From NCBI RefSeq assembly GCF_009617755.1, contig NZ_BGZH01000002.1, forward strand, positions 434,001 through 498,000: a stretch of DNA of 64,000 nt, given 5' to 3'. Within the stretch, counting starts at the first letter, position 1. Every line of letters starts with the position of its first letter. The notes beneath the pieces were generated by a model. The model was not told where the DNA came from. It made no database searches and worked only from the letters and a program-made list of their open reading frames with translations. The position numbers and the translations under genes are program-made. Shown here piece by piece: positions 9,726 through 17,549 of this stretch. This stretch comes from Marinobacter salsuginis. GTDB lineage: Bacteria; Pseudomonadota; Gammaproteobacteria; Pseudomonadales; Oleiphilaceae.

Positions 9726-10628
9726 TCACCCCCTGGGATGATGAGCCTGATGCAGCGACTGAAGCCGCTGACGAGCCACATGGGTATAGATCTGGGTCGT
9801 TGACAGGTCCGAGTGCCCAAGAAGCATCTGGACAACCCGCAGATCCGCGCCATGATTGAGCAGATGCGTGGCAAAGGCATGCCTGAGCGTGTGGGGGGAC
9901 AGATGCTTGCGAATACCAACCCGCACGGCGTAATGCTTGATGCGGTGCCAGAATGTCTGGCGGGTCATCGCCGCCGCCCGATTGCCGGGAAACAGCGCAT
10001 CACAGGAGCGGCCTTTCAGAAGCTCCGGGCGGGCACTCTTCATGTACTTCAGCAGCCAGTCCACCGCCTCCTCTCCCAGGGGCACAAGTCGCTCCTTGTC
10101 ACCCTTGCCGGTGATCCGAATGACGCCCTGGCGCAGGTTTACCTGATCAACCCGCAACTCTGTCAGCTCGGAGACCCTCAGACCACAACCATAAAGTATC
10201 TCGAGCATGGCTTTGTCCCGAAGTTCGATGGCAATATTCGGGTCCGGTTCGGAAAGCAGTGCATCCACCTCTTCCTCAGTCAGAGAATCCGGAAGACGTC
10301 GGGGTAACCTCGGGCTGTCGATCCTGAGGGTCGGATCTTCAGCGATCAGCCCTTCGCGCAGCAGAAAGCGGTAAAAGCGCCGCAGCCCGGACAGCCGCCG
10401 GGCTGCTGTGGAGCTCTTGACTCCTTCGGCCAACCCCCGCGACATCCAGGCCAGAAGGTCGGTTCGGCGAACATCCGCCAGCGAGGGCTTACCGGGCTGG
10501 CTTTCCAGCCATTCCGCCAATCGCGACAAATCACTTCGGTAGGCCTGCCGCGTCTTTTCGCCAAGCCCATCCTCCAGCCAGATGGCATCAACGAACCGCA
10601 CAATCAGTGATTCATCTTCCGCTTTCAT
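9726..10628 (-). CDS. xerD: Site-specific tyrosine recombinase XerD
   Basis: With XerC it resolves chromosome dimers at dif under FtsK control. The chosen ATG at 10628 has GGGAG upstream and gives 300 residues, the family norm; an earlier in-frame start would run through the rplS terminator. The core-binding domain (FVDAIWLEDGLGEKTRQAYRSDL) is followed by the catalytic domain. The Arg of GLRVSEL, HTLRHAF, the His of LLGHSDLSTTQIYTHV and the nucleophilic Tyr in the same segment are all present. The linked dsbC downstream is a common arrangement. Confidence 0.95.
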   Translation of the reverse strand: MKAEDESLIVRFVDAIWLEDGLGEKTRQAYRSDLSRLAEWLESQPGKPSLADVRRTDLLAWMSRGLAEGVKSSTAARRLSGLRRFYRFLLREGLIAEDPTLRIDSPRLPRRLPDSLTEEEVDALLSEPDPNIAIELRDKAMLEILYGCGLRVSELTELRVDQVNLRQGVIRITGKGDKERLVPLGEEAVDWLLKYMKSARPELLKGRSCDALFPGNRAAAMTRQTFWHRIKHYAVRVGIRKHLSPHTLRHAFATHLLNHGADLRVVQMLLGHSDLSTTQIYTHVARQRLQSLHQAHHPRG

Positions 10629-10683
10629 GGCAAGCTCCCGGACTTCGAACGGTCTATGGCAAGGATAGCGGAACCCCAGACAC

Positions 10684-10711
10684 AAAAAAGGCAGCCCTTG
10701 GCTGCCTTTTT
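10684..10711 (-). terminator. Intrinsic terminator after rplS
   Basis: A GGCAGCC/GGCTGCC stem is flanked by six A and five T residues, so it can work on both strands. Its position 27 bp past the rplS stop and before xerD suggests it ends the rpsP-rimM-trmD-rplS transcript. Confidence 0.85.
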
Positions 10712-10737
10712 CTGCCTGCGATTCAGCGCCTTGCTGA

Positions 10738-11094
10738 TCAGCCCAGCTTTTCCTTGATGCGAGCCGCCTTACCGGACAGGTCGCGCAGGTAGTAGAGCTT
10801 GGCCTGGCGAACATCGCCACGACGCTTCACGCTGATGCTGTCGATCAGCTTGGAGAAGCTCTGGAAGGTACGCTCAACACCAACACCGTAAGAGATCTTA
10901 CGCACGGTGAAGGAGGAATTCATGCCGCGGTTACGCTTGCCGATGACAACACCCTCGAACGCCTGCAGACGCTCACGGTTACCCTCGGTTACGCGAACCT
11001 GAACGACCACGGTGTCGCCCGGCGCAAACGCAGGGATTTCCTTGGTCATCTGTTCTGCTTCAAGTTGACTGATGATGTTGTTCTTGCCGCTCAT
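10738..11094 (-). CDS. rplS: 50S ribosomal protein bL19
   Basis: Large-subunit protein at the 30S-50S interface. The 118 residues start [15 protein letters not shown] and include the conserved [29 protein letters not shown] and the basic C-terminus. The ATG at 11094 is chosen because AGGAG precedes it and the length fits; an upstream in-frame start would overlap the end of trmD. Last gene of the rpsP operon. Confidence 0.97.
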   Translation of the reverse strand: MSGKNNIISQLEAEQMTKEIPAFAPGDTVVVQVRVTEGNRERLQAFEGVVIGKRNRGMNSSFTVRKISYGVGVERTFQSFSKLIDSISVKRRGDVRQAKLYYLRDLSGKAARIKEKLG

Positions 11095-11131
11095 CGTAAT
11101 GCTCCTGATACCCAATCTGTTAATGCCCTGA

Positions 11132-11878
11132 TCATTCAGAGGCACCCGGTTCGTTCAAAATCTCTTCCAGCAGCTCACGCTCTTCGTCCGTAAACACCCG
11201 CCTTTCCAGCAGGTCGGGGCGTCGCTCCCGGGTTCGCCTCAGCGACTGTTTCAGCCGCCAACGCCGGATCTGATCATGGTGACCGCCCAATAAAACATCC
11301 GGCACCGCCTGACCTTCGTAAACTTCGGGCCGGGTGTAGTGCGGACAATCCAGCAAACCGTCGGCGAAAGAATCCTGCTCTGCCGACTGCGCATGACCCA
11401 GCGCTCCGGGGATGAGGCGTGTAACCGCATCAATGACAGCCATGGCTGCCAATTCGCCACCGGAAAGCACAAAATCACCCAGTGACACTTCCCGATCGAC
11501 TTCCGTCGCTATCAGGCGCTCATCAACACCCTCGTACCGGCCCGCCACCAGAATCAGTTGCTGCTCAGCAGCCAGCGACTCCACAACAGACTGATCCAGA
11601 GTCTCGCCCTGGGGCGAGAGATAAACCACACAGGGTTTGCCGGGTGCTGCTTCCCGCGCCGCACGGATCGCGTCCCGGAGCGGCTGAATTTTCATCAGCA
11701 TGCCAGGGCCGCCCCCATAGGGCCTGTCGTCTACCGTGCGATGCCGATCATGGGTGAATTCACGGGGATTCCAGCTTTGGAAGGTCAGAAGACCATCCCG
11801 GACTGCCCTTCCCGTGATCCCGTAATCCGTTACCGCACCGAACATTTCCGGGAACAGACTGACTGCGCCAATCCACAC
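11132..11878 (-). CDS. trmD: tRNA (guanine-37-N1)-methyltransferase TrmD
   Basis: Methylates G37 next to the anticodon and prevents +1 frameshifting. The 248 residues show the trefoil-knot SPOUT features: SLFPEMF at the start, [22 protein letters not shown] and the [14 protein letters not shown] loop. The start codon is GTG, 3 bp after the rimM stop. The C-terminal domain ([20 protein letters not shown]) is complete. Confidence 0.97.
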   Translation of the reverse strand: MWIGAVSLFPEMFGAVTDYGITGRAVRDGLLTFQSWNPREFTHDRHRTVDDRPYGGGPGMLMKIQPLRDAIRAAREAAPGKPCVVYLSPQGETLDQSVVESLAAEQQLILVAGRYEGVDERLIATEVDREVSLGDFVLSGGELAAMAVIDAVTRLIPGALGHAQSAEQDSFADGLLDCPHYTRPEVYEGQAVPDVLLGGHHDQIRRWRLKQSLRRTRERRPDLLERRVFTDEERELLEEILNEPGASE

Positions 11879-11881
11879 CCG

Positions 11882-12409
11882 TCAGAACTCCGGATCCCAG
11901 TCCACCACCATGCGCTTTGAATCCAGATCAACATTCTGGACAACTTCGCCCGGCAGATACGGAATCAGACGCTCACGTTGATCGATGGAACCTGCCGTAG
12001 CTTGTACCACCAGAACATCGTTGGACCCGGTTTCCATGAGATGGTGCACTTTACCAAGGCACTCATCATCGACCGTATACACATCAAGGCCCTCCAACTG
12101 AAACCAGTAAAACTCGCCTTCAGGGAGTTCCGGCAACTCAGCTGTCGAGACACTGACCTCGGCACCGCAGTATGTGCGAGCCAGATCACGGTCATTGATA
12201 CCTTTAAGCCTGACGACGATCCCCTGCCCCTGGCGGCGGCCCTCCTCAAGCTTGGCAGGAATACGTTTGCCATCCAGATCGAGCGTCCACTCGGGATAGT
12301 TCAGTATTCCTTCCTTGGGGTCAGTGTAAGAGAAGACTTTAAGCCACCCCTTGACCCCAAACACCGAGGTAATCCGGCCGATCACAGTTTCCTGCGAATT
12401 CTGTGTCAT
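11882..12409 (-). CDS. rimM: Ribosome maturation factor RimM
   Basis: Assists maturation of the 30S head through contact with uS19. The 175 residues comprise an N-terminal barrel (GRITSVFGVKGWLKVFSYTDP) and a PRC-barrel C-terminal half (EGEFYWFQLEGLDVYTVDDECLGKV). Located 27 bp after rpsP and 3 bp before trmD, the canonical order. Confidence 0.96.
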   Translation of the reverse strand: MTQNSQETVIGRITSVFGVKGWLKVFSYTDPKEGILNYPEWTLDLDGKRIPAKLEEGRRQGQGIVVRLKGINDRDLARTYCGAEVSVSTAELPELPEGEFYWFQLEGLDVYTVDDECLGKVHHLMETGSNDVLVVQATAGSIDQRERLIPYLPGEVVQNVDLDSKRMVVDWDPEF

Positions 12410-12436
12410 GCCATAAACCCCGGCGTCAGTGCTGTC

Positions 12437-12676
12437 TTACTCAGCAGCCTTCAACAGCTGTGCAACGCGCTCACTGGTCTGTGCGCCCTGACCGAGCCAA
12501 AATTCAACACGGTCACGATCAACACGCAGGCGCTCTTCCTGGCCGCGGGCGACCGGGTTAAAGAAGCCAACGCGCTCAATGAAACGACCGTCGCGGGACT
12601 TGCGGCTGTCGGTGACTGTCAGATGGTAGAACGGGCGCTTCTTGGAGCCACCACGAGCCAAACGGATTGTTACCAT
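12437..12676 (-). CDS. rpsP: 30S ribosomal protein bS16
   Basis: Small-subunit assembly protein, 79 residues. It begins [19 protein letters not shown] and has the conserved [15 protein letters not shown] segment. First gene of the rpsP-rimM-trmD-rplS operon. The 163-bp gap to ffh upstream should hold its promoter and the ffh terminator. Confidence 0.97.
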   Translation of the reverse strand: MVTIRLARGGSKKRPFYHLTVTDSRKSRDGRFIERVGFFNPVARGQEERLRVDRDRVEFWLGQGAQTSERVAQLLKAAE

Positions 12677-12839
12677 TTAACCAATATCCTGTTCTGTTGT
12701 ACGAACTTTGTACGATTCACGTCTGCTGAAGACCAGCTGACGCGAAGACCCATACTCGAAAGGGGCGCTATTCTATGCTAAAAAAGCGCCAAAGAAAACA
12801 GCAAAACCGGTTGTTTCCCCGTTTTCCATGTAAGGCTTT
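12677..12839 (-). promoter_or_regulatory. Gap between ffh and rpsP: weak hairpins and -10 candidate
   Basis: On the minus strand a GGCGCT...AGCGCC hairpin enclosing six T residues and a -10-like TAGAAT is visible near 12763-12791. A weaker AAAACGG...CCGGTTTT pairing is nearer to ffh. I read this as the ffh terminator merging into the rpsP promoter, but no -35 box is convincing. Confidence 0.3.
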
Positions 12840-14231
12840 TTACATACGGCCAAACGGAGGCATACCGCCGCCTCCACCGCCGCCCGGGGGCATCATGCCA
12901 CCCATGCCGCGCATCATATTCGCCATGCCGCCCTTCTTGCCAAACTTTTTCATCATCTTCTGCATTTGCTTATGCTGTTTAAGAAGACGATTCACATCCT
13001 GGATCTGGGTTCCGGACCCGGTGGCAATCCGACGCTTGCGGGAATTGTTGATCACATCCGGATAACGGCGCTCTTTAGGTGTCATCGAACAGATGATGGC
13101 TTCCATCTGCCCCATGGACTTGTCATTCACCTGTTGTTGCGCCATCTGAGCCATCTGCCCCATGCCCGGCAGCTTGTCGAGCAGACCACCGATGCCACCC
13201 ATATTCTTCATCTGCTGAAGCTGATCGCGAAAATCCTCCAGATCAAAACTCTTGCCCTTCTTGATTTTCTTGGTGAGCTTCTGGGCCTTTTTCTGGTCGA
13301 GCTTGCGCTCCGCCTCTTCGATCAGCGAAAGCACGTCGCCCATACCAAGGATCCGGGACGCGACACGATCCGGGTAGAACGGCTCAAGGGCGTCGGACTT
13401 TTCACCGACACCCAGGAACTTGATTGGCTTTCCGGTGATGTGGCGAACAGACAGGGCGGCGCCGCCACGGGCATCGCCATCGGTTTTGGTTAGCACCACA
13501 CCCGTCAGCGGCAGAGCATCATTAAATGCCTTGGCGGTGTTGGCCGCATCCTGGCCGGTCATGGCGTCAACCACAAACAGGGTCTCAACCGGGTTGACCG
13601 CCCTATGCAACCTGCCGATTTCGCCCATCATCTGTTCATCGACATGCAGCCGACCGGCGGTATCAAGAATCACCACATCAATGTGCTTTTTCCTGGCCGC
13701 TGCGATGGCGCCCTCGGCAATATCCACGGGGTCCTGATCCGCACTGCTCGGGAAAAAATCTACACCAACATCGCCAGCAAGAGTTTCAAGCTGGCGGATC
13801 GCGGCAGGACGATATACGTCTGCACTGACCACAAGCACGGATTTCTTCTGTCGCTCCTTGAGGAAACGGGACAGCTTGGCGACGGTCGTGGTTTTACCTG
13901 CACCCTGGAGACCGGCCATCATGACCACCGCCGGCGGCTGGACATTCAGGTTGAGGGACTCGTTGCCCTCGCCCATTACCCGCTCCAGCTCCTGCTGGAC
14001 TACTTTCACAAAGACCTGGCCTGGCGTCAGACTGCGCTGAACCTCCTGACCAATAGCACGCTTGCGGACGCCCTCGACAAAGTCCTTCACAACTGGCAGG
14101 GCGACGTCCGCCTCCAGCAGCGCCATCCGCACTTCCCGAAGGGTGTCCTTTATATTGTCATCAGTGAGGCGCGCCTGGCCGGAAATCTTGCGCAGACTGC
14201 CGGAAAGTCGGTCTTGGAGGTTCTCAAACAT
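12840..14231 (-). CDS. ffh: Signal recognition particle protein Ffh
   Basis: The GTPase of the signal recognition particle, which binds 4.5S RNA and nascent signal sequences. The 463 residues contain the N domain, the G domain with P-loop GLQGAGKTTT, DTAGRLHVD and TKTDGDARGG, and a Met-rich M domain ending in repeated MQKMMKKFGKKGG-type stretches. The extreme C-terminus has a run of seven Gly before MPPFGRM, from a low-complexity CCG/GGC tract. Divergent from the CcsA-like gene. Confidence 0.97.
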   Translation of the reverse strand: MFENLQDRLSGSLRKISGQARLTDDNIKDTLREVRMALLEADVALPVVKDFVEGVRKRAIGQEVQRSLTPGQVFVKVVQQELERVMGEGNESLNLNVQPPAVVMMAGLQGAGKTTTVAKLSRFLKERQKKSVLVVSADVYRPAAIRQLETLAGDVGVDFFPSSADQDPVDIAEGAIAAARKKHIDVVILDTAGRLHVDEQMMGEIGRLHRAVNPVETLFVVDAMTGQDAANTAKAFNDALPLTGVVLTKTDGDARGGAALSVRHITGKPIKFLGVGEKSDALEPFYPDRVASRILGMGDVLSLIEEAERKLDQKKAQKLTKKIKKGKSFDLEDFRDQLQQMKNMGGIGGLLDKLPGMGQMAQMAQQQVNDKSMGQMEAIICSMTPKERRYPDVINNSRKRRIATGSGTQIQDVNRLLKQHKQMQKMMKKFGKKGGMANMMRGMGGMMPPGGGGGGGMPPFGRM

Positions 14232-14317
14232 GTTGCTCTTCCGTACCTCGGATAAATTGAGTGCGTGAATCGGCAGAGCCGGCGACGACTCCTTGATTCC
14301 AGTTGCATAATCGCGAC

Positions 14318-14323
14318 ATTATA
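14318..14323 (-). promoter_or_regulatory. Candidate -10 box of ffh
   Basis: A perfect TATAAT on the minus strand lies 87 bp before the ffh ATG, in the 182-bp divergent gap. The -35 region (TCGTTT at 17-bp spacing) is poor, so the call depends on the -10 and its position. Confidence 0.35.
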
Positions 14324-14413
14324 ACCAGACTATCGCCCTGAAACGACCAGCCCGGTCAAATCGGCCGAAACCTGCGCCGATCCCCAGTCAGAACAGTGGT
14401 TAATAAGGAAGTC

Positions 14414-15220
14414 ATGGGAACGCTGATTCTCGCGGTCACCTCTCTTTTTCTTTACAGCGTCGGTACCGCGCTGCAGGCCCTGCATTTCAGGGGCCGGGTC
14501 CAGAGCAATATCGCCATTACCACCCTGATCGGCGTTCTCGCACTTACCAGCCACGGACTTCTGATTGGTCAGACGGTCCACCACGACGGAGGTTTCGACT
14601 TCAGCTTTTTTAAAAGCTCGGTCCTGATTTCCTGGCTGATCGTGTTTCTGTTGCTTGGCCTTAACCTTAAAAAGCCAGTGCAGAGCCTGTTCCTGGGTGT
14701 CTACCCCTTGGCAGGCCTCACCATCATTCTTGCTCTTGTTGCGCACGGTCCCTCGAGACTGGTGTCGGAACAAAGCTATGGCATGCTCTCCCACATCGCA
14801 CTTTCGGTGACAGCCTACAGCCTCTTCAGCCTGGCGGCCATCCAGGCAGTCCTTCTTTATTTCCAGAATCGCCAACTAAAGCACAACTACAACAGCCTGC
14901 TGGTTCGTAACCTGCCACCTTTGCAGACCATGGAGTCCCTGCTGTTTGAAATGGTCTGGGCAGGCGTTGTCATGCTGATCCTGGCAATAGTGACCGGCGC
15001 CCTCTTTATAGAAGATCTTTTTGCCCAGAACCTCGCTCACAAGACCCTGTTCTCGATTCTCTCCCTTCTGGTTTTCGTGGCGCTACTAGTCGGCCGTTAC
15101 ACAAAAGGCTGGCGCGGCATTACTGCGAGCCGATGGACACTCGCAGGCTGCGCACTGCTGATGCTGGCCTTTTACGGCAGCAAGTTTGTGCTGGAGCTGA
15201 TCTTCCAGCGCGGCGGCTGA
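14414..15220 (+). CDS. CcsA/YpjD-family inner-membrane protein
   Basis: The 268-residue protein is almost wholly hydrophobic, with about eight predicted transmembrane helices, and resembles the cytochrome c assembly (CcsA/CcmC) superfamily, specifically the YpjD type usually found beside ffh. The ATG at 14414 has AAGGA upstream; an earlier in-frame GTG at 14396 lacks one. It precedes the CNNM transporter gene. Involvement in haem handling is family inference only; the exact substrate is unknown. Confidence 0.8.
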   Translation: MGTLILAVTSLFLYSVGTALQALHFRGRVQSNIAITTLIGVLALTSHGLLIGQTVHHDGGFDFSFFKSSVLISWLIVFLLLGLNLKKPVQSLFLGVYPLAGLTIILALVAHGPSRLVSEQSYGMLSHIALSVTAYSLFSLAAIQAVLLYFQNRQLKHNYNSLLVRNLPPLQTMESLLFEMVWAGVVMLILAIVTGALFIEDLFAQNLAHKTLFSILSLLVFVALLVGRYTKGWRGITASRWTLAGCALLMLAFYGSKFVLELIFQRGG

Positions 15221-15244
15221 CCACCTGAAGCCCCCGGTATTCTC

Positions 15245-15274
15245 TTGACACAACACTCGCCAAAACCCTATTTT
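15245..15274 (+). promoter_or_regulatory. Sigma-70-type promoter of the CNNM/CorC gene
   Basis: A perfect -35 box TTGACA (15245-15250) and TATTTT (15269-15274) are 18 bp apart. The start codon follows 33 bp later. Confidence 0.55.
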
Positions 15275-15306
15275 CGCTACTTGTCAGCAATATAAGGACA
15301 CCTCTT

Positions 15307-16593
15307 TTGAACGAAACATCGCTTACCGCGCTGTTTATCCTCCTGGTCGGACTGATCCTGCTCTCCGGTTTCTTCTCAAGCTCTGAAACCGGGATGATGT
15401 CCCTGAACCGCTACCGCCTGAAACACATGGCCAAAACCGGCCATAAAGGTGCCAAGCGCGCCCAGGGTTTGCTGCAACGCACTGACCAGTTGATCGGCGT
15501 AATTCTGATTGGCAACAATTTCGTCAACATCTTTGCATCGTCGATCGCAACCGTTATTGCCATTCGCGTCTGGGGCGATGCCGGCATCGCCATCGCCACC
15601 ATACTGCTGACAATCGTGATTCTGATCTTCGCGGAAGTCACCCCGAAAACCCTGGCGGCGCTGTTTCCCGAGAAAATCGCCTTTCCAGCCAGCTACATAC
15701 TTGGGCCACTGCTCAAAATCCTCTATCCCATCGTCTGGGCCGTAAATCTGTTTACCGGCGGCATACTGAAACTTTTGGGGGTTTCCGCCGCCGATGCTGC
15801 CAACGACCACCTTAGCCGGGAAGAACTCCGAACCCTGGTGAACGAGGCCGGAGCCCTGATACCAGCCAAACATAAGGACATGCTTGTCAGCATTCTGGAT
15901 CTGGAGAAAGTGACCGTAAATGACATCATGGTGCCGCGCAATGAGGTGGTCGGTATCGACCTGGAAGATGACACCGACACGATCCTGCGACAGTTGCGCA
16001 GCAGCCAACACACGCGGCTTCCGGTTTACAAGGGCGACATCAATAACATTCAGGGCATACTGCACCTGCGCAGCGCTTCGAAGCTGCTTCAGCAGGACGA
16101 GATCAACAAGGCCATGATCATGCAGCTTTGCCAGGAGCCCTATTTCATTCCGGAAAGCACGCCCCTGAACACTCAGTTGATCAACTTCCAGAAGGGTCGG
16201 CGCAGGTTTGGCGTTGTCGTAGACGAGTACGGCGACGTGCTGGGTCTGGCAACCCTTGAGGACATACTTGAAGAAATCGTCGGCGACTTCACGACGGACT
16301 ACGCTGCCACCAGCCCGGACATTATCCCGCAGGACAACGGAACCTTTATTATCGATGGCACCTCTGCGGTGCGCACGATCAACAAGACACTGGGCTGGAA
16401 ACTCCCCACGGACGGGCCGAAAACGCTCAATGGCCTGATCACAGAAACCCTTGAGAACATCCCCGACACCAACGTTTGCCTGAAAGTGGACGGCCACCGG
16501 GTGGAGGTTCTTCAAATCAAGGACAACGTCGTGAAAGCAGCCATTGTGCACCCGAAAAAACGCAAAAAGCGCTCACTGTCACTGAAACAGTAA
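15307..16593 (+). CDS. HlyC/CorC (CNNM) family transporter, YfjD-like
   Basis: The 428 residues begin with a DUF21/CNNM membrane domain of three to four helices (LFILLVGLILLSGFFSSSETGMMSLNRYRL). Next comes a CBS pair around residues 205-325 (VNDIMVPRNEVVGIDLEDD; GVVVDEYGDVLGLATLEDILEEIVGDF) and a C-terminal CorC/HlyC transporter-associated domain. The family is linked to magnesium or cobalt efflux and resistance. The start is TTG at 15307 with AAGGA about nine bases upstream; the next in-frame ATG would remove the first membrane helix. Confidence 0.9.
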   Translation: MNETSLTALFILLVGLILLSGFFSSSETGMMSLNRYRLKHMAKTGHKGAKRAQGLLQRTDQLIGVILIGNNFVNIFASSIATVIAIRVWGDAGIAIATILLTIVILIFAEVTPKTLAALFPEKIAFPASYILGPLLKILYPIVWAVNLFTGGILKLLGVSAADAANDHLSREELRTLVNEAGALIPAKHKDMLVSILDLEKVTVNDIMVPRNEVVGIDLEDDTDTILRQLRSSQHTRLPVYKGDINNIQGILHLRSASKLLQQDEINKAMIMQLCQEPYFIPESTPLNTQLINFQKGRRRFGVVVDEYGDVLGLATLEDILEEIVGDFTTDYAATSPDIIPQDNGTFIIDGTSAVRTINKTLGWKLPTDGPKTLNGLITETLENIPDTNVCLKVDGHRVEVLQIKDNVVKAAIVHPKKRKKRSLSLKQ

Positions 16594-16616
16594 CCCCCTG
16601 AAACCTCCCTCCGGAT

Positions 16617-16645
16617 GGCGCTATAGACTCTTCGGTTATAGCGCC
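16617..16645 (+). terminator. Weak stem-loop after the CNNM gene
   Basis: A perfect 9-bp stem, GGCGCTATA/TATAGCGCC, lies 24 bp past the stop codon. It lacks a T-run, so it may be a transcript-end stabiliser rather than a strong terminator. Confidence 0.4.
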
Positions 16646-16751
16646 CCACATTCTAGAAAGATCAAAATTTAACCGCCAGCTTGACCCCCGTTGATCCCCC
16701 ACCAACACTGAAGGAGCGTGCGAAACAAAAACAATCACAAGGAATACGTCC

Positions 16752-17354
16752 ATGAGTCTGACACACACGTTTGGCCTGCTCGCCCATCCTGACCAGGAGT
16801 GGGAAGCGATCCGCAATGAATCCGAGTCCGTCACAAAGCTATACGCCGGCCATATCCTGTTATTGGCACTGATTCCAGCGGTTGCCGGTTTCATAGGAAC
16901 AACCCAGGTAGGCTGGCAGATTGGTGACGGCCAGATTACGAAGTTGTCGGTGACGAGTGCGCTACAGCTATCGTTGCTTTTTTATGGGGCCATGCTTGCC
17001 GGCATCTTTGTGCTGGGCAAATTCATTGATTTCTTTGCAGCCACTTATGACGCATCGGAGCGAACGCCCAGAGGCGTGACCCTGGCCGCCTACACAGCGA
17101 CCCCCATTTTCCTGATCGGAGTCATTGCCGCTTACCCGAACATCTGGGTGAACATGCTGGCAGGCCTGGTAGCTGTTGCCTATGCAGTCTACCTGCTTTA
17201 CGAAGGCCTACCTATCCTGATGAAAATACCCGCGGAAAAGGGCTTCATGTTTGCCTCATCAGTCCTGACTGTGGGTCTGGTAATGTTTGTCGCTCTGCTT
17301 GCCATAAGCGTCGTCATCTGGAGCATGGGTATCGGCCCGGTCTATGTGAGTTGA
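16752..17354 (+). CDS. Yip1-domain inner-membrane protein
   Basis: A 200-residue protein with about five membrane helices. The N-terminal signature HTFGLLAHPDQEWEAIRNE is the usual beginning of bacterial Yip1/DUF1282 proteins. No catalytic motif is seen. It is monocistronic by position, with a strong terminator after it. The function of the bacterial members is not established. Confidence 0.85.
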   Translation: MSLTHTFGLLAHPDQEWEAIRNESESVTKLYAGHILLLALIPAVAGFIGTTQVGWQIGDGQITKLSVTSALQLSLLFYGAMLAGIFVLGKFIDFFAATYDASERTPRGVTLAAYTATPIFLIGVIAAYPNIWVNMLAGLVAVAYAVYLLYEGLPILMKIPAEKGFMFASSVLTVGLVMFVALLAISVVIWSMGIGPVYVS

Positions 17355-17389
17355 AAGAAAACTCATTGGCAAGTCAGCAAGCTGCATGA

Positions 17390-17419
17390 GGGTGCCTTTC
17401 CGGCACCCCATATTTTTTT
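17390..17419 (+). terminator. Intrinsic terminator after the Yip1 gene
   Basis: A 7-bp GC-rich stem (GGGTGCC/GGCACCC) with a 5-base loop is followed within four bases by seven T residues. Confidence 0.88.
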
Positions 17420-17549
17420 GAATTTGCTCTCACGTTAGCGTTTGGTCATGTTAACTTTGGATAAAATGCGGTAAATTTAACCAATAACGAGAATTCAAGG
17501 ATTACCCGCTCGGTCATGTATCCGGTTGAGGCGTAAACAGGAGTCTGCC

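Noticed and set aside
10629..10820. N-terminal extension of XerD
   Set aside because: It would be translated through the rplS terminator and rplS codons; the ATG at 10628 has a good ribosome site and gives the family length.
15376..16551. A 391-codon leftward open frame opposite the CNNM/CorC gene
   Set aside because: The plus-strand gene has complete membrane and CBS domains; the reverse frame has none.
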